64,000 bases of DNA from Mechercharimyces sp. CAU 1602 (GTDB lineage Bacteria; Bacillota; Bacilli; Thermoactinomycetales; JANTPT01). Shown here piece by piece: positions 36,222 through 47,815 of the stretch. A model generated the notes under the pieces. That model had not been told where the DNA came from. It made no database searches and worked only from the letters and a program-made list of their open reading frames with translations. Position 1 is the first letter of the stretch. Every line of letters begins with the position of its first letter. Location: the NCBI RefSeq assembly GCF_024753565.1, contig NZ_JANTPT010000003.1, positions 171,521 through 235,520 on the forward strand. Direction: 5' to 3'. Position numbers and translations under genes: made by a program.

Positions 36222-36881
36222 GTGGGTCAAAAAGTAAACCCTGTGGGCTTACGGGTGGGTGTCATCCGTGACTGGGAGTCCAAGTGGTATGGCGGCAAAG
36301 ATTATGCAGACCTATTGCATGAGGATATCGCCATTCGCGAGTACATCGAGGGTCGACTCAAAGATGCAGCTGTCTCTAATGTAGAGATCGAACGTGCTGC
36401 AAACCGTGTCAACTTAAACATCCGCACCGCAAAGCCAGGTATGGTTATCGGTAAGGGTGGTTCGGAAGTAGAAGCACTTCGTAAGCATTTGACCAAAATG
36501 ACAACGAAGAAAGTTCACATCAACATCAGTGAAGTAAAAACACCGGAATTGGATGCGAATTTGGTTGCACAAAACATTGCGCAACAATTGGAGCGTCGTG
36601 TATCGTTCCGGCGTGCGATGAAGCAAACGATTCAACGTACGATGCGTGCGGGAGCACAAGGTATTCGTACTCAAGTAGGCGGCCGTCTTGGTGGAGCAGA
36701 TATCGCTCGTAGCGAAGGTTATAGCGAGGGCACCGTACCACTTCACACCTTGCGTGCGGATATCGACTACGGTACAGCAGAAGCGCATACGACTTATGGA
36801 CGTATTGGTGTTAAAGTATGGATCTACCGTGGCGAAGTTCTCCCCGTCAAGAAAAAGGAAGACGCGGAAGGAGGAAAATAA
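36222..36881 (+). CDS. rpsC: 30S ribosomal protein S3
   Basis: S3 lies at the mRNA entry and helps unwind mRNA. The 219-residue protein starts with GTG ([12 protein letters not shown]). The KH domain carries the [18 protein letters not shown] segment with its GxxG loop, and the C-terminal domain is complete. The first base of the rplP ATG is one base beyond the stop. Confidence 0.98.
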   Translation: MGQKVNPVGLRVGVIRDWESKWYGGKDYADLLHEDIAIREYIEGRLKDAAVSNVEIERAANRVNLNIRTAKPGMVIGKGGSEVEALRKHLTKMTTKKVHINISEVKTPELDANLVAQNIAQQLERRVSFRRAMKQTIQRTMRAGAQGIRTQVGGRLGGADIARSEGYSEGTVPLHTLRADIDYGTAEAHTTYGRIGVKVWIYRGEVLPVKKKEDAEGGK

Positions 36882-36882
36882 C

Positions 36883-37314
36883 ATGTTGATGCCAAAACGG
36901 ACGAAGTATCGGAAAGAGCATCGCGGCCATATGCGCGGTCAAGCCAAAGGCGGCAAGGAAGTCAACTTTGGTGAATACGGTCTAAAGGCGTTGGAACCAG
37001 CATGGATCACCAACCGTCAGATCGAAGCCGCTCGTATCGCTATGACCCGTTACATGAAACGGGGCGGTAAAGTATGGATTCGTATTTTCCCCGACAAGCC
37101 TGTAACACAAAAACCGCTTGAAGTTCGCATGGGTTCCGGTAAAGGTTCGCCAGAGAAGTGGGTAGCTGTTGTTAAACCAGGGAAAATCATGTTTGAAGTT
37201 GCAGGAGTTTCAGAAGAGGTTGCACGCGAAGCGATGCGCCTAGCAGCAAACAAACTTCCAATCAAAACGAAGTTTGTAAAACGAGACGAAGCGGGTGGAG
37301 CAAATGAAAGCTAA
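36883..37314 (+). CDS. rplP: 50S ribosomal protein L16
   Basis: L16 contacts the A-site tRNA. The start [19 protein letters not shown] at 36883 gives 143 residues. The GGAGG for this gene lies within the end of rpsC. The Arg in [11 protein letters not shown], often hydroxylated in other bacteria, is in the standard context. The end overlaps rpmC by 11 bases. Confidence 0.97.
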   Translation: MLMPKRTKYRKEHRGHMRGQAKGGKEVNFGEYGLKALEPAWITNRQIEAARIAMTRYMKRGGKVWIRIFPDKPVTQKPLEVRMGSGKGSPEKWVAVVKPGKIMFEVAGVSEEVAREAMRLAANKLPIKTKFVKRDEAGGANES

Positions 37315-37516
37315 AGAGCTACTTGAATTAACCACCGCCGAAATCGAACAGAAGTTGCGTACACTCAAAGAAGAATTATTCAACCTCCGGTTCCAAGCGG
37401 CTACAGGTCAATTGGATAATCCGGCCCGAATTGGTCAGGTGCGTAAAGACATCGCACGGGCAAAGACCGTTCTTAAAGAACGTGAACTCGGGATTGAAAG
37501 GAGGAAACAAGGGTGA
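37304..37516 (+). CDS. rpmC: 50S ribosomal protein L29
   Basis: L29 lies beside the tunnel exit. ATG 37304 ([18 protein letters not shown]) has GGTGGAG just upstream and gives 70 residues, slightly longer than the usual 66 because of a basic tail. It overlaps rplP by 11 bases and rpsQ by 4. Confidence 0.95.
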   Translation: MKAKELLELTTAEIEQKLRTLKEELFNLRFQAATGQLDNPARIGQVRKDIARAKTVLKERELGIERRKQG

Positions 37517-37785
37517 CCGAGACAGGACGTACGACTCGGAGAAAAGTACGCGTCGGCAGAGTGGTAAGTGACAAAATGGATAAAACAATCGTGGTTGCTG
37601 TTGAGACCTATAAGAAAGATCGTCTTTATGGCAAGCGTGTAAAGTATACGAAGAAATTTAAGGCACATGATGAAGAAAACACCGCTAAAAAAGGTGATGT
37701 AGTACGCATCATGGAAACCCGTCCGCTTTCAAAAGATAAGCGCTGGCGTTTGGTAGAAATCGTAGAAGAGGCTGTAATCATCTAA
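37513..37785 (+). CDS. rpsQ: 30S ribosomal protein S17
   Basis: S17 is an OB-fold protein binding 16S helix 11. It has 90 residues and a GTG start overlapping the rpmC stop as GTGA, with AGGAGG upstream. The motif [15 protein letters not shown] is typical. Confidence 0.97.
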   Translation: MTETGRTTRRKVRVGRVVSDKMDKTIVVAVETYKKDRLYGKRVKYTKKFKAHDEENTAKKGDVVRIMETRPLSKDKRWRLVEIVEEAVII

Positions 37786-37824
37786 TCGTGATTCGCCTTA
37801 TGTACGGAAGGAGGGTGTTTGGCA

Positions 37825-38193
37825 ATGATTCAACCTCAAACTCGCTTGCGGGTCGCAGATAACTCCGGTGCACGTGAATTGATGTGCATTAAAGTACTCG
37901 GCGGTTCGAAACGGAAGTTTGCCGGTATTGGTGATGTAATTGTGGCTTCGGTCAAACAAGCTACACCAGGTGGCGTTGTCAAGAAGGGTGAAGTTGTACG
38001 CGCAGTAATCGTACGGACCACTCGTCCAGCACGTCGCAATGATGGATCCTATATCCGCTTTGATGAAAACGCGGCTGTAGTGATTAAAGATGATAGAACT
38101 CCGCGTGGAACACGTATCTTTGGACCAGTTGCTCGCGAACTGCGCGAACGTGACTACATGAAGATCGTATCACTTGCACCGGAAGTACTGTAA
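37825..38193 (+). CDS. rplN: 50S ribosomal protein L14
   Basis: L14 forms an inter-subunit bridge. The ATG at 37825 ([18 protein letters not shown]) is chosen over a TTG two codons upstream on the basis of AAGGAGGG spacing and family length (122 residues). The C-terminal [14 protein letters not shown] is standard. Confidence 0.97.
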   Translation: MIQPQTRLRVADNSGARELMCIKVLGGSKRKFAGIGDVIVASVKQATPGGVVKKGEVVRAVIVRTTRPARRNDGSYIRFDENAAVVIKDDRTPRGTRIFGPVARELRERDYMKIVSLAPEVL

Positions 38194-38234
38194 TCGTAGG
38201 AATCGATTGGCTGTAAAGAAGGAGGTGCCAGGAC

Positions 38235-38612
38235 ATGGAGAAGAAGCGTCCAAATAAGTTGCATATTAAACAAGGCGACACCGTGATTGTGACGCGGGGG
38301 AAAGATGCACCGACTCGCGATAAGAACGGAAACATGGTTTATACCAAAGGACGTGTCTTGAAAGTGCTCCCGAAAGAAAACCGCGCATTGGTTGAAGGGG
38401 TTAACATGGTGAAGAAGCATTCGAAGCCATCCCAAGCTAATCCGCAAGGGGGCATTATCGAGCAAGAAGCGCCGATTCATCTTTCCAACCTGATGGTGGA
38501 GGATCCGAAGTCGAAAGAACCATCACGCATTGGGTATAAAATGGTTGAGCGCAAAGGCAAAGAAGTAAAAGTTCGCTACGCGAAAAAATCCGGAGAAATC
38601 CTGGACAAGTAG
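38235..38612 (+). CDS. rplX: 50S ribosomal protein L24 with enlarged KOW region
   Basis: L24 initiates 50S assembly through its KOW domain. This copy has 125 residues against about 103 in B. subtilis. The extra length is in a basic N-terminal extension (MEKKRPNK) and an insertion in the KOW loop: where most L24 proteins read GKDKGK followed by a short strand, this one has [20 protein letters not shown]. The remainder ([22 protein letters not shown]) is normal. The gene context (after rplN, before rplE) and an AAGGAGG site leave no doubt about identity. Confidence 0.96.
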   Translation: MEKKRPNKLHIKQGDTVIVTRGKDAPTRDKNGNMVYTKGRVLKVLPKENRALVEGVNMVKKHSKPSQANPQGGIIEQEAPIHLSNLMVEDPKSKEPSRIGYKMVERKGKEVKVRYAKKSGEILDK

Positions 38613-38644
38613 GAAGCCGTTTTTAGAAGGGAGGTCCAACTCAA

Positions 38645-39187
38645 ATGGCAGCACGTTTGAAAGAGAAGTTTAATCAAGAAATTACTCCAGCGTTGATCAA
38701 GAAGTTCGAATACGCCAGCCCGATGCAAGTGCCGAAGCTGGAAAAGATCGTGATCAACATGGGTGTAGGGGAAGCCGTACAAAACCCGAAAGTATTGGAT
38801 AGCGCGGTTGCTGATCTAACCAAGATTTCTGGACAAAAGCCAGTGATTACAAAGGCGAAGAAATCAATCGCAGGTTTCAAACTTCGTGAGGGAATGCCAA
38901 TCGGTTGTAAAGTGACCTTGCGCGGTGAGCGTATGTATCATTTTCTCGATAAGCTGATCAATGCAGCACTTCCACGGGTGCGTGACTTCCGCGGCGTTTC
39001 GGCGAAAGCATTCGACGGGCGTGGCAACTACACACTCGGTTTGAAAGAACAGCTCATGTTCCCTGAGATTGAGTACGATAAGGTGGACAAAGTACGTGGG
39101 ATGGATATTATTATCGTTACCACTTCAAACACCGACGAGGAAGCTCGTGAATTGTTAAAAGAAATGGGAATGCCATTTCGCAAGTAG
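38645..39187 (+). CDS. rplE: 50S ribosomal protein L5
   Basis: L5 binds 5S rRNA and the P-site tRNA. It has 180 residues and carries [19 protein letters not shown] and the P-loop-like [25 protein letters not shown] precedes the ATG. Confidence 0.98.
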   Translation: MAARLKEKFNQEITPALIKKFEYASPMQVPKLEKIVINMGVGEAVQNPKVLDSAVADLTKISGQKPVITKAKKSIAGFKLREGMPIGCKVTLRGERMYHFLDKLINAALPRVRDFRGVSAKAFDGRGNYTLGLKEQLMFPEIEYDKVDKVRGMDIIIVTTSNTDEEARELLKEMGMPFRK

Positions 39188-39227
39188 TAGATCATCTAGA
39201 TTAGCCTGATGAAAAGGAGGGAATCCG

Positions 39228-39413
39228 TTGGCCAAGAAATCGATGATCGTCAAACAGAAGCGTAAGCAGAAGTTTCAAGTACGGGAATACACACGATGTG
39301 AGCGGTGCGGACGGCCACATTCGGTCTTGCGCAAATTCCGTCTTTGCAGAATTTGTTTCCGTGAGTTGGCCTATAAAGGGCAGATTCCCGGCGTGCGTAA
39401 AGCTAGCTGGTAA
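39228..39413 (+). CDS. rpsN: 30S ribosomal protein S14, zinc-binding (type Z)
   Basis: S14 of the 61-residue zinc-ribbon form, with ligands Cys24, Cys27, Cys40 and Cys43 (CERC and CRIC). The start codon is TTG at 39228, preceded by AAAGGAGGG. Its place between rplE and rpsH is the usual one. Confidence 0.97.
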   Translation: MAKKSMIVKQKRKQKFQVREYTRCERCGRPHSVLRKFRLCRICFRELAYKGQIPGVRKASW

Positions 39414-39440
39414 TTGAGCGAGGAAGGAGGGAACCGATAA

Positions 39441-39839
39441 ATGGTGATGACAGACCCGATTGCTGATATGCTGACGCGTATCCGTAACGCAAACGCTGTT
39501 CGTCATGAGAGCGTAGAGATTCCGGCTTCCAACTTAAAGCGGGAAGTAGCGGAGATTCTGAAGCGGGAAGGTTTTATCCGTGACGCAGAATATATTGAGG
39601 ACAGCAAACAAGGAATCATTCGTGTGTTCTTGAAGTACGATGAGAGCAACGAGCGTGTGATTACTGGTTTAAAACGTATTAGTAAACCTGGTTTACGTGT
39701 ATATACCAAAAGCGACGAAGTACCGCGCGTATTGCGTGGACTTGGGATTGCGATCTTGTCCACATCTAAAGGCGTATTGACCGATGCAGAAGCACGGCGT
39801 GCGAAAGTGGGCGGCGAAGTACTCGCATATGTTTGGTAA
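39441..39839 (+). CDS. rpsH: 30S ribosomal protein S8
   Basis: S8 binds the central domain of 16S rRNA. The 132-residue protein begins [17 protein letters not shown], an N-terminus shared with B. subtilis, so ATG 39441 is kept although 39447 is also possible. GAAGGAGGG lies upstream. Confidence 0.98.
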   Translation: MVMTDPIADMLTRIRNANAVRHESVEIPASNLKREVAEILKREGFIRDAEYIEDSKQGIIRVFLKYDESNERVITGLKRISKPGLRVYTKSDEVPRVLRGLGIAILSTSKGVLTDAEARRAKVGGEVLAYVW

Positions 39840-39869
39840 TCCTGATGCAACTGGATGGAGGTGAATACA

Positions 39870-40406
39870 ATGTCTCGTATTGGACGCTTACCAATTCAAA
39901 TTCCGGCTGGGGTAGAAGTTACCTTAACGGATAACGAGATTACGGTGAAAGGTCCTAAAGGTACTCTTACCCGGACCATTCACGCGGACATCAAGGTAGA
40001 GATGGAAGAGAACCAGATGGTGGTTACTCGTCCGAGCGATCATCGCACGCACCGTTCGCTGCATGGCACCACCCGCAGCAACATCGCCAACATGGTAGAA
40101 GGTGTAACCAAAGGGTTCACCAAGGTACTTGAGTTGGTGGGTGTAGGGTATCGTGCACAAATGAAAGGTAGCAAATTGGTACTCAACGTAGGGTACTCCC
40201 TACCAGTTGAAATGGATCTCCCCGAGGGGATCGACTTGGAGGTTCCTAAGCAGACCGAAATTCATGTTAAAGGGATCAACAAGGAACTGGTTGGTGCTAC
40301 AGCAGCAAATATTCGTTCCGTACGTGAGCCTGAGCCGTACAAAGGTAAAGGGATCAAGTATAGCGACGAGCGCATTCGTCGTAAAGAAGGTAAGACTGGT
40401 AAGTAA
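39870..40406 (+). CDS. rplF: 50S ribosomal protein L6
   Basis: L6 supports the factor-binding site near the sarcin-ricin loop. The ATG at 39870 ([17 protein letters not shown]) has GGAGGTG 9 bases before it, so an in-frame ATG at 39855 is rejected. It has 178 residues and ends in the [19 protein letters not shown] region. Confidence 0.97.
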   Translation: MSRIGRLPIQIPAGVEVTLTDNEITVKGPKGTLTRTIHADIKVEMEENQMVVTRPSDHRTHRSLHGTTRSNIANMVEGVTKGFTKVLELVGVGYRAQMKGSKLVLNVGYSLPVEMDLPEGIDLEVPKQTEIHVKGINKELVGATAANIRSVREPEPYKGKGIKYSDERIRRKEGKTGK

Positions 40407-40433
40407 AGCTGATAGGAAAGGAGTGAATGCGGC

Positions 40434-40799
40434 GTGATTAAGAAAGTAGATCGCAACATAAAACGGAAACGTCGCCACCTTCGTGTGCGTAAAAAGGTCG
40501 TTGGCACAGCAGCACGCCCACGCCTAAATGTTTTCCGTTCGTCCAAAAACATCTATGCTCAACTCATCGATGATGTGAAAGGGCATACGTTGGTTTCTGC
40601 TTCCACCGTAGATCCTGAACTAGGTGAAGGAATCAAAGGTGGAAATATCGAGGCTGCGCGTCTGGTAGGATCACTCATCGCAAAGCGTGCGGTGGAAAAA
40701 GGTATTGAGCACGTTGTCTTTGACCGCGGTGGCTACATCTACCACGGACGCGTTCAAGCGCTCGCGGAAGCGGCGCGTGAAGGAGGTCTCAAGTTTTGA
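40434..40799 (+). CDS. rplR: 50S ribosomal protein L18
   Basis: L18 binds 5S rRNA together with L5. It has 121 residues with a GTG start ([20 protein letters not shown]) after AAAGGAG. It ends in AREGGLKF and the stop overlaps an in-frame TTG of rpsE. Confidence 0.97.
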   Translation: MIKKVDRNIKRKRRHLRVRKKVVGTAARPRLNVFRSSKNIYAQLIDDVKGHTLVSASTVDPELGEGIKGGNIEAARLVGSLIAKRAVEKGIEHVVFDRGGYIYHGRVQALAEAAREGGLKF

Positions 40800-40816
40800 G
40801 CAGGGGAGGGAAAAAC

Positions 40817-41311
40817 GTGAAGAAGGACCAAGGAAGCGAACTGCAAGAGAAAGTGGTTAATATTAACCGCGTCTCTAAAGTAGTTAAAGGTGGACGTCGC
40901 TTCAGCTTCAGTGCATTGGTCGTTGTCGGTGACGGCAAAGGTATGGTTGGCGCCGGTATCGGTAAAGCCACTGAAGTACCAGAAGCGATCCGTAAAGGCG
41001 TTGAAGATGCGAAGAAGAATATGATTCGTGTACCTCTTCAAGGAACCACCATTCCTCACGATGTGATTGGGAAGTTCGGTGCGGGTCGAGTACTCTTAAA
41101 GCCTGCTTCCACCGGTACGGGTGTAATCGCAGGTGGCCCTGTACGTGACGTTTTGACAGTTGCAGGTGTTGGCGACATCTTGACTAAGTCGACCGGTTCT
41201 AACAACCCAATCAACATGGTACGCGCAACATTAAACGGAATTCAAAACATGAAACGTCCAGAGGACGTTGCAAAAAGACGTGGTAAAACCGTAGAAGAAT
41301 TGTTAGGTTAG
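40817..41311 (+). CDS. rpsE: 30S ribosomal protein S5
   Basis: S5 acts in decoding accuracy and mRNA entry. GTG 40817 is preferred to a TTG at 40796 because GGGAGGG ends 7 bases before it and because it gives 164 residues, near the 166 of B. subtilis. The core [19 protein letters not shown] and the [11 protein letters not shown] segment are normal. Confidence 0.94.
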   Translation: MKKDQGSELQEKVVNINRVSKVVKGGRRFSFSALVVVGDGKGMVGAGIGKATEVPEAIRKGVEDAKKNMIRVPLQGTTIPHDVIGKFGAGRVLLKPASTGTGVIAGGPVRDVLTVAGVGDILTKSTGSNNPINMVRATLNGIQNMKRPEDVAKRRGKTVEELLG

Positions 41312-41322
41312 GAGGGATGACC

Positions 41323-41511
41323 GTGGCAAAGAAATTAACGATTACGCTAAAGCGCAGTCTAATCGGTCGTCCCGAAGATCAACGGGTTACCGTGAAGACA
41401 CTTGGCTTAAAAAAGCGTCATCAATCTGTGGTTCACAATGATAGTCCTGCCATTCGCGGTATGATCAACAAAGTGAAGCATTTGGTTGAAGTTACAGAAG
41501 AAAACGCATAA
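41323..41511 (+). CDS. rpmD: 50S ribosomal protein L30
   Basis: L30 is a small 50S protein. GTG 41323 ([20 protein letters not shown]) follows GGAGGG by 6 bases; the ATG at 41317 touches that site and is unlikely. It has 62 residues. Confidence 0.95.
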   Translation: MAKKLTITLKRSLIGRPEDQRVTVKTLGLKKRHQSVVHNDSPAIRGMINKVKHLVEVTEENA

Positions 41512-41540
41512 CTGACTCAATTGTAGAAGGAGGTGGCAAG

Positions 41541-41981
41541 ATGAAACTCCACGAATTAAAACCTAATGAAGGTTCTCGCAAAAAACGGAATCGCGTAGGG
41601 CGCGGAATGGCGAGTGGTAACGGGAAAACCTCTGGTCGTGGTCATAACGGTCAAAATTCACGTTCAGGTGGTGGTGTTCGCCCTGGCTTTGAAGGTGGGC
41701 AAAACCCAATCTACCGTCGTCTACCAAAGCGCGGATTTACCAATCCAAATCGTAAAGAGTACGCCGTAATCAACATGGATGTACTCAATCGTTTTGAAGA
41801 AGGTACAATCGTGACTCCTGAACTCCTTTTGGAAACAAAAGTAGTGAAAAACCTGCGTGATGGCCTCAAAGTTCTAGGAGACGGTGAACTCAAGGTAAAA
41901 GTGACCGTGAAGGCACACAAATTTTCTCGCACCGCTGCGGAGAAAATCGCGGCCGCTGGGGGCGCTACGGAGGTGCTTTAA
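41541..41981 (+). CDS. rplO: 50S ribosomal protein L15
   Basis: L15 is a late assembly protein with a glycine-rich N-terminal extension ([19 protein letters not shown]) that threads into 23S rRNA. It has 146 residues. Its stop shares one base with the secY ATG, so the two are translationally coupled. Confidence 0.97.
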   Translation: MKLHELKPNEGSRKKRNRVGRGMASGNGKTSGRGHNGQNSRSGGGVRPGFEGGQNPIYRRLPKRGFTNPNRKEYAVINMDVLNRFEEGTIVTPELLLETKVVKNLRDGLKVLGDGELKVKVTVKAHKFSRTAAEKIAAAGGATEVL

Positions 41982-43279
41982 TGTTTCAAACACTGGGTAA
42001 CATTTTCAAGGTGGAAGATCTACGCCGCCGAATTCTATTTACGCTGATAATGTTGGTGGTCTTCCGTATCGGAGCCCACATTCCTGTACCAGGAACCAAC
42101 AAAGAAGCTTTGGCTAGTCTTCAAGAAGGCACCGGAGTATTTGGATTGCTGAATAACTTTTCCGGAGGCGCATTCCTCAATTTCTCCATCTTAGCGATGG
42201 GAATCATGCCCTATATTACGGCCTCAATTATTGTACAGTTGTTGCAGATGGACGTGATTCCTAAGTTCACCCAGTGGGCGAGAGAAGGGGAAGTGGGTCG
42301 GCGCAAGTTAGCACAAGTTACTCGTTATGGTACGATTGTGTTAGCATTGATCCAGTCTGTCGGTCTGTCGATCGGTTTTGACAGGATGCAGGGCGGAGTC
42401 TTTATTGAAAACGATAGTTTTTGGACATACGCACTCATCTCTATCACGATGACAGCAGGTACTGCGTTCTTGATGTGGGTTGGTGAACAAATTACAGAAA
42501 GCGGCATTGGTAATGGGATCTCGATTCTGATTTTCGCGGGGATCGTTGCTTCGATTCCTAATGCGACCGGTCAGTTGTATGAGTCCCAATTTGCAGGTGC
42601 TGGAGACCAGCTTTTCCTTAACATTGTTAAGATAGCTGTGATCGTACTCATCTTAGTCGCGATTGTAGCGGGGGTTATCTTCATACAACAAGGGATTCGT
42701 AAGATTCCGGTACAATACGCTAAGCGTGTGGTTGGTCGAAGAATGTATGGTGGTCAAACGACGCACATTCCGATGAAAGTGAATGCAGCGGGCGTGATTC
42801 CAGTCATCTTTGCAATCTCCCTGTTGATGTTCCCACCAACACTCGCTAGTTTCTGGTCCGATAGTGCAGTTGCACAGTGGATCATCAATAACTTTTCGTA
42901 CGATGCACCCATGGGAATGGTATTATACGTAATCTTGATCATCGGGTTTACGTATTTCTATACGTTTGTACAGATTAACCCAATCCAGTTAGCCGATCAG
43001 CTTAAAAAGAACGGCGGGTACATCCCTGGGATTCGCCCAGGTAAGAATACGTCAGTATTCTTGACGAAAGTGATGAATCGACTCACCTTGTCGGGTGCGC
43101 TTTTCTTGGCGGCAATTTCGATACTACCAGTTTTCTTCAGCAAGTTGGCTGGGTTGCCACCAAGTGTTCAAATTGGTGGAACGTCGCTCTTGATTGTTGT
43201 CGGGGTTGGTCTAGAGACGATGAAGACGGTCGAAAGTCAGTTGATCAAGCGTCACTACAAAGGTTTTATTAACAAATAG
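41981..43279 (+). CDS. secY: Protein translocase subunit SecY
   Basis: SecY is the channel of the Sec translocon. The 432-residue protein has ten predicted membrane helices, the plug-region motif FSGGAFLNFSILAMGIMPYI, the C5 loop with KRVVGRRMYGGQTTHIPMK and the C6 tail. It would export the subtilases encoded earlier in the window. It lies between rplO and adk, the normal order. Confidence 0.98.
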   Translation: MFQTLGNIFKVEDLRRRILFTLIMLVVFRIGAHIPVPGTNKEALASLQEGTGVFGLLNNFSGGAFLNFSILAMGIMPYITASIIVQLLQMDVIPKFTQWAREGEVGRRKLAQVTRYGTIVLALIQSVGLSIGFDRMQGGVFIENDSFWTYALISITMTAGTAFLMWVGEQITESGIGNGISILIFAGIVASIPNATGQLYESQFAGAGDQLFLNIVKIAVIVLILVAIVAGVIFIQQGIRKIPVQYAKRVVGRRMYGGQTTHIPMKVNAAGVIPVIFAISLLMFPPTLASFWSDSAVAQWIINNFSYDAPMGMVLYVILIIGFTYFYTFVQINPIQLADQLKKNGGYIPGIRPGKNTSVFLTKVMNRLTLSGALFLAAISILPVFFSKLAGLPPSVQIGGTSLLIVVGVGLETMKTVESQLIKRHYKGFINK

Positions 43280-44730
<1,451 letters not shown>

Positions 44731-44742
44731 GAGCTGGACGTG

Positions 44743-45030
44743 ATGGATTCCACGAGTACCCTTCGTTTAGGTCAAATTGTTCACGTGCTGAAGGGACGGG
44801 AAGCAGGTCAGTTTATGATTGTTATCGATGTGATTGATGATCATTTTATCTGGTTAGCGGATGGAGATAAGCGTAAGTTCGATCAAGCAAAAAAGAAGAA
44901 CGTTAAGCATCTTCAGCCTACCCATACGGTCTCCACTGTGGTGGCCGAGTCACTTCAGACCACTGGAAAAGTGTCCAATGCGAAGCTCAGATATGCTTTA
45001 AATCAATACCAGCTCGCTCATAAAGAGTAG
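44743..45030 (+). CDS. KOW-domain RNA-binding protein (L14e/YbzG-like)
   Basis: A small protein of 95 residues with an N-terminal KOW motif (LRLGQIVHVLKGREAGQFMI, then WLADGDKRKFD). Firmicutes encode this L14e/L6e/L27e-like protein between map and infA; its job in the ribosome or RNA metabolism is not settled. ATG 44743 is preferred to the GTG at 44740 because AGGAG lies at 44729-44733. Confidence 0.9.
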   Translation: MDSTSTLRLGQIVHVLKGREAGQFMIVIDVIDDHFIWLADGDKRKFDQAKKKNVKHLQPTHTVSTVVAESLQTTGKVSNAKLRYALNQYQLAHKE

Positions 45031-45053
45031 CGCCGAAAGGAGCGTTTAATTAG

Positions 45054-45272
45054 ATGGCCAAGGAAGACACGATTGAAGTCGAGGGCACAGTCATCGAACC
45101 GCTGCCGAACGCCATGTTTCGGGTAGAATTGGAAAATGGTCATAAGGTTCTTGCTCATGTATCAGGTAAGATTCGCATGCATTTCATTCGTATTCTACCG
45201 GGTGATCGGGTAACGGTTGAGCTCTCCCCATATGATTTGACCCGAGGACGTATTACTTATCGTTATAAGTAA
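45054..45272 (+). CDS. infA: Translation initiation factor IF-1
   Basis: IF-1 is a one-domain OB-fold factor that blocks the A site during initiation. It has 72 residues, with [20 protein letters not shown] and [22 protein letters not shown] precedes the ATG. Confidence 0.98.
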   Translation: MAKEDTIEVEGTVIEPLPNAMFRVELENGHKVLAHVSGKIRMHFIRILPGDRVTVELSPYDLTRGRITYRYK

Positions 45273-45297
45273 TACAAAAGGGATCGACAGGAGGTAA

Positions 45298-45417
<120 letters not shown>

Positions 45418-45435
45418 GATAGGAGGTGCACATCG

Positions 45436-45804
45436 ATGGCACGTATATCAGGAGTGGATCTCCCGCGTGATAAGCGGGTCGAAATCGCGCTTACCTATAT
45501 CTTTGGGATTGGTCGTTCCTTGTCGCAAGAAATTCTCAAGGAATCCGGCATCAACCCAGACACACGCGTTCGCGATCTGACGGAAGAAGAAGTAGCAGCG
45601 ATCCGCAGCTACATCGATAAAAATTTCACCGTCGAAGGTGACCTACGCCGTGAAACACAACTCAACATCAAACGATTGATTGAGATTGGTTCGTATCGTG
45701 GCATGCGTCATCGTCGTGGTTTACCAGTACGGGGACAACGCAGTAAAACAAACGCACGTACCCGTAAAGGGCCACGTCGCACGATCGCTAATAAGAAAAA
45801 ATAA
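45436..45804 (+). CDS. rpsM: 30S ribosomal protein S13
   Basis: S13 contacts the P-site tRNA and bridges to 50S. It has 122 residues, starting [19 protein letters not shown], with a basic tail ending in ANKKK. AGGAGGT precedes the ATG. Confidence 0.98.
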   Translation: MARISGVDLPRDKRVEIALTYIFGIGRSLSQEILKESGINPDTRVRDLTEEEVAAIRSYIDKNFTVEGDLRRETQLNIKRLIEIGSYRGMRHRRGLPVRGQRSKTNARTRKGPRRTIANKKK

Positions 45805-45822
45805 AGATAGGAGGGAATCGAC

Positions 45823-46218
45823 ATGGCCAAACGCAAAACAACGCAACGTGTGAAGCGTCGGGCACGTCGCAATATCGAGTCGGGTGTGGTTCATATTCGT
45901 TCCACATTTAACAACACGATTGTGACGATTACGGATCGCCAAGGGAACTCTATCGCTTGGGCTAGTTCCGGAACGCTCGGCTTCAAAGGCTCGCGTAAAA
46001 GCACGCCATTTGCCGCACAAATGGCAGCTGAAGCAGCGGCTAAGGAAGCAATGGATCATGGTTTGAAAACGGTAGAAGTGGTTGTGAAAGGACCAGGTGC
46101 TGGTCGTGAAGCGGCAATTCGCTCGCTTCAAGCTGCAGGACTAGAAGTGAACCTGATCAGAGACGTCACGCCAATTCCACATAACGGTTGTCGCCCGCCG
46201 AAGCGTCGCCGCGTTTAA
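45823..46218 (+). CDS. rpsK: 30S ribosomal protein S11
   Basis: S11 shapes the platform of the 30S subunit. It has 131 residues, with [20 protein letters not shown] and the C-terminal [13 protein letters not shown] 150-base gap separates it from rpoA, longer than other gaps in this block; a GCCGGGC/GCCCGG pairing (46231-46237 with 46330-46335) spans it. Confidence 0.98.
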   Translation: MAKRKTTQRVKRRARRNIESGVVHIRSTFNNTIVTITDRQGNSIAWASSGTLGFKGSRKSTPFAAQMAAEAAAKEAMDHGLKTVEVVVKGPGAGREAAIRSLQAAGLEVNLIRDVTPIPHNGCRPPKRRRV

Positions 46219-46368
46219 TCTAGGACGAATGCCGGGCGAGGGCAGCTGGTTTAAGTTGGATGTTTTCGGTCAATAATGGACGGGATCATTTCGTTTTTAT
46301 GAATAAGGGTAGTAAATCAGTTACAGATAGCCCGGATAGCGACGTGTGAAGGAGGGTTTCGAAGCCGT

Positions 46369-47313
46369 ATGATCGAAATCGAAAAGCCGAAAGTGGAAAC
46401 CGTTGAGCTTAGCGATGATAACAAGTATGGGAAATTTGTGGTGGAACCATTGGAGCGTGGCTATGGCACCACCTTGGGGAACTCCTTGCGTCGTATACTA
46501 TTATCATCTTTGCCGGGAGCGGCTGTGACCTCGATCCAAATCGATGGCGTCTTGCATGAATTCTCCACCGTTCCTGGAGTGGTAGAGGATACGACTCAGA
46601 TAATTCTCAATCTGAAGCAATTGGCTCTTCGTATCCATTCGGAAGAAGAGAAAGTGCTTGAGATTGATATCGAGGGAGGCGGACTCGTCACTGCTGGTGA
46701 TATTCGTGCAGATAGTGATGTGGAGATTTTAAATCCTGATCTTCATATCGCGACGCTAGCAGAGGGCGGACGTTTTCATGTCCGTTTAACGGCAGACCGT
46801 GGGCGTGGGTATGTCCCTGCAGACGGTAATAAGAAAGAAGAACAATCGATTGGTGTCATCCCGATCGACTCTCTATACAGCCCGATCGAACGGGTCAATT
46901 ACAAAGTAGAGAATACCCGCGTGGGACAGGTAACCAACTATGATAAGCTTACGATGGAAGTGTGGACAGATGGCAGCATTCGTCCAGATGAAGCCGTTAG
47001 CTTGGGCTCTAAGATCATGACAGAGCACTTGATGCTATTTGTCGGATTGACCGAGGAGGCTCAAGGAGCTGAGATCATGGTGGAGAAGGAAGAGGATAAG
47101 AAAGAGAAAGTGATGGAGATGACCATCGAAGAGCTGGATCTTTCTGTTCGTTCCTATAACTGCCTCAAACGGGCAGGGATTAATACGGTGCATGAGTTAA
47201 CGCAGAAGTCGGAAGATGACATGATGAAGGTGCGGAACTTAGGCCGCAAATCCCTGGAAGAAGTGCAAGAGAAGCTGGAAGGCCTCGGCCTCGGCTTACG
47301 AGAAGAGGACTAG
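46369..47313 (+). CDS. rpoA: RNA polymerase alpha subunit
   Basis: The alpha dimer scaffolds RNA polymerase assembly. It has 314 residues. The N-terminal domain (about 1-228) has the [20 protein letters not shown] assembly motif. After a charged linker ([10 protein letters not shown]), the C-terminal domain (about 245-314) carries [19 protein letters not shown] and [11 protein letters not shown] for contact with promoters and activators. AAGGAGGG precedes the ATG. Confidence 0.98.
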   Translation: MIEIEKPKVETVELSDDNKYGKFVVEPLERGYGTTLGNSLRRILLSSLPGAAVTSIQIDGVLHEFSTVPGVVEDTTQIILNLKQLALRIHSEEEKVLEIDIEGGGLVTAGDIRADSDVEILNPDLHIATLAEGGRFHVRLTADRGRGYVPADGNKKEEQSIGVIPIDSLYSPIERVNYKVENTRVGQVTNYDKLTMEVWTDGSIRPDEAVSLGSKIMTEHLMLFVGLTEEAQGAEIMVEKEEDKKEKVMEMTIEELDLSVRSYNCLKRAGINTVHELTQKSEDDMMKVRNLGRKSLEEVQEKLEGLGLGLREED

Positions 47314-47347
47314 CTTAACTCACGACGGAAAGGGGGAGGAACACGTT

Positions 47348-47737
47348 ATGGCATACGCAAAACTGGGACGCAATAGCTCTGCGCGTAAAGCTATGTTTCG
47401 TGATTTAGTATCCGATCTATTTATTTATGGGCGGATTGAAACCACGGTAAGCAAAGCGAAAGAAGTACAATCGATCGCTGATAAAATGGTTACCTTGGCA
47501 AAGAGAGGCGACTTGCATGCTCGTCGTCAAGCGGCATCTTTTGTTCGCACCAGCCGCTCCAAAACGGTGAAAGACGGAGAAGAAGTAACCCATAGCAAAG
47601 TAGACGCGGTTAAGATTTTGTTTGATGAAATCGGTCCGCGTTTTGAAGAGCGTAATGGTGGTTACACTCGTATCATCAAAATTGGCCCGCGCCGTGGTGA
47701 CGGAGCAGAGATGGTTTATCTTGAACTAGTGAAGTAA
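47348..47737 (+). CDS. rplQ: 50S ribosomal protein L17
   Basis: L17 lies near the tunnel exit. It has 129 residues, a little longer than the 120 of B. subtilis because of a charged insert around [13 protein letters not shown]. The sequence starts [20 protein letters not shown]. It is the last gene of the alpha operon, followed by a terminator. Confidence 0.97.
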   Translation: MAYAKLGRNSSARKAMFRDLVSDLFIYGRIETTVSKAKEVQSIADKMVTLAKRGDLHARRQAASFVRTSRSKTVKDGEEVTHSKVDAVKILFDEIGPRFEERNGGYTRIIKIGPRRGDGAEMVYLELVK

Positions 47738-47757
47738 GTGTTTGCTGGACAAAGGGG

Positions 47758-47797
47758 GAGGGCAGGATCTTGATCCTGAATTCTGCCCTTTTTTCTT
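47758..47797 (+). terminator. Terminator of the alpha operon
   Basis: GGGCAG (47760-47765) pairs with CTGCCC (47783-47788), and a run of T with a single C interruption follows. An internal AGGATC/GATCCT pairing is an alternative hairpin. It closes the long S10-spc-alpha block. Confidence 0.8.
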
Positions 47798-47815
47798 TTT
47801 TAAGGGGAGAGAAGT

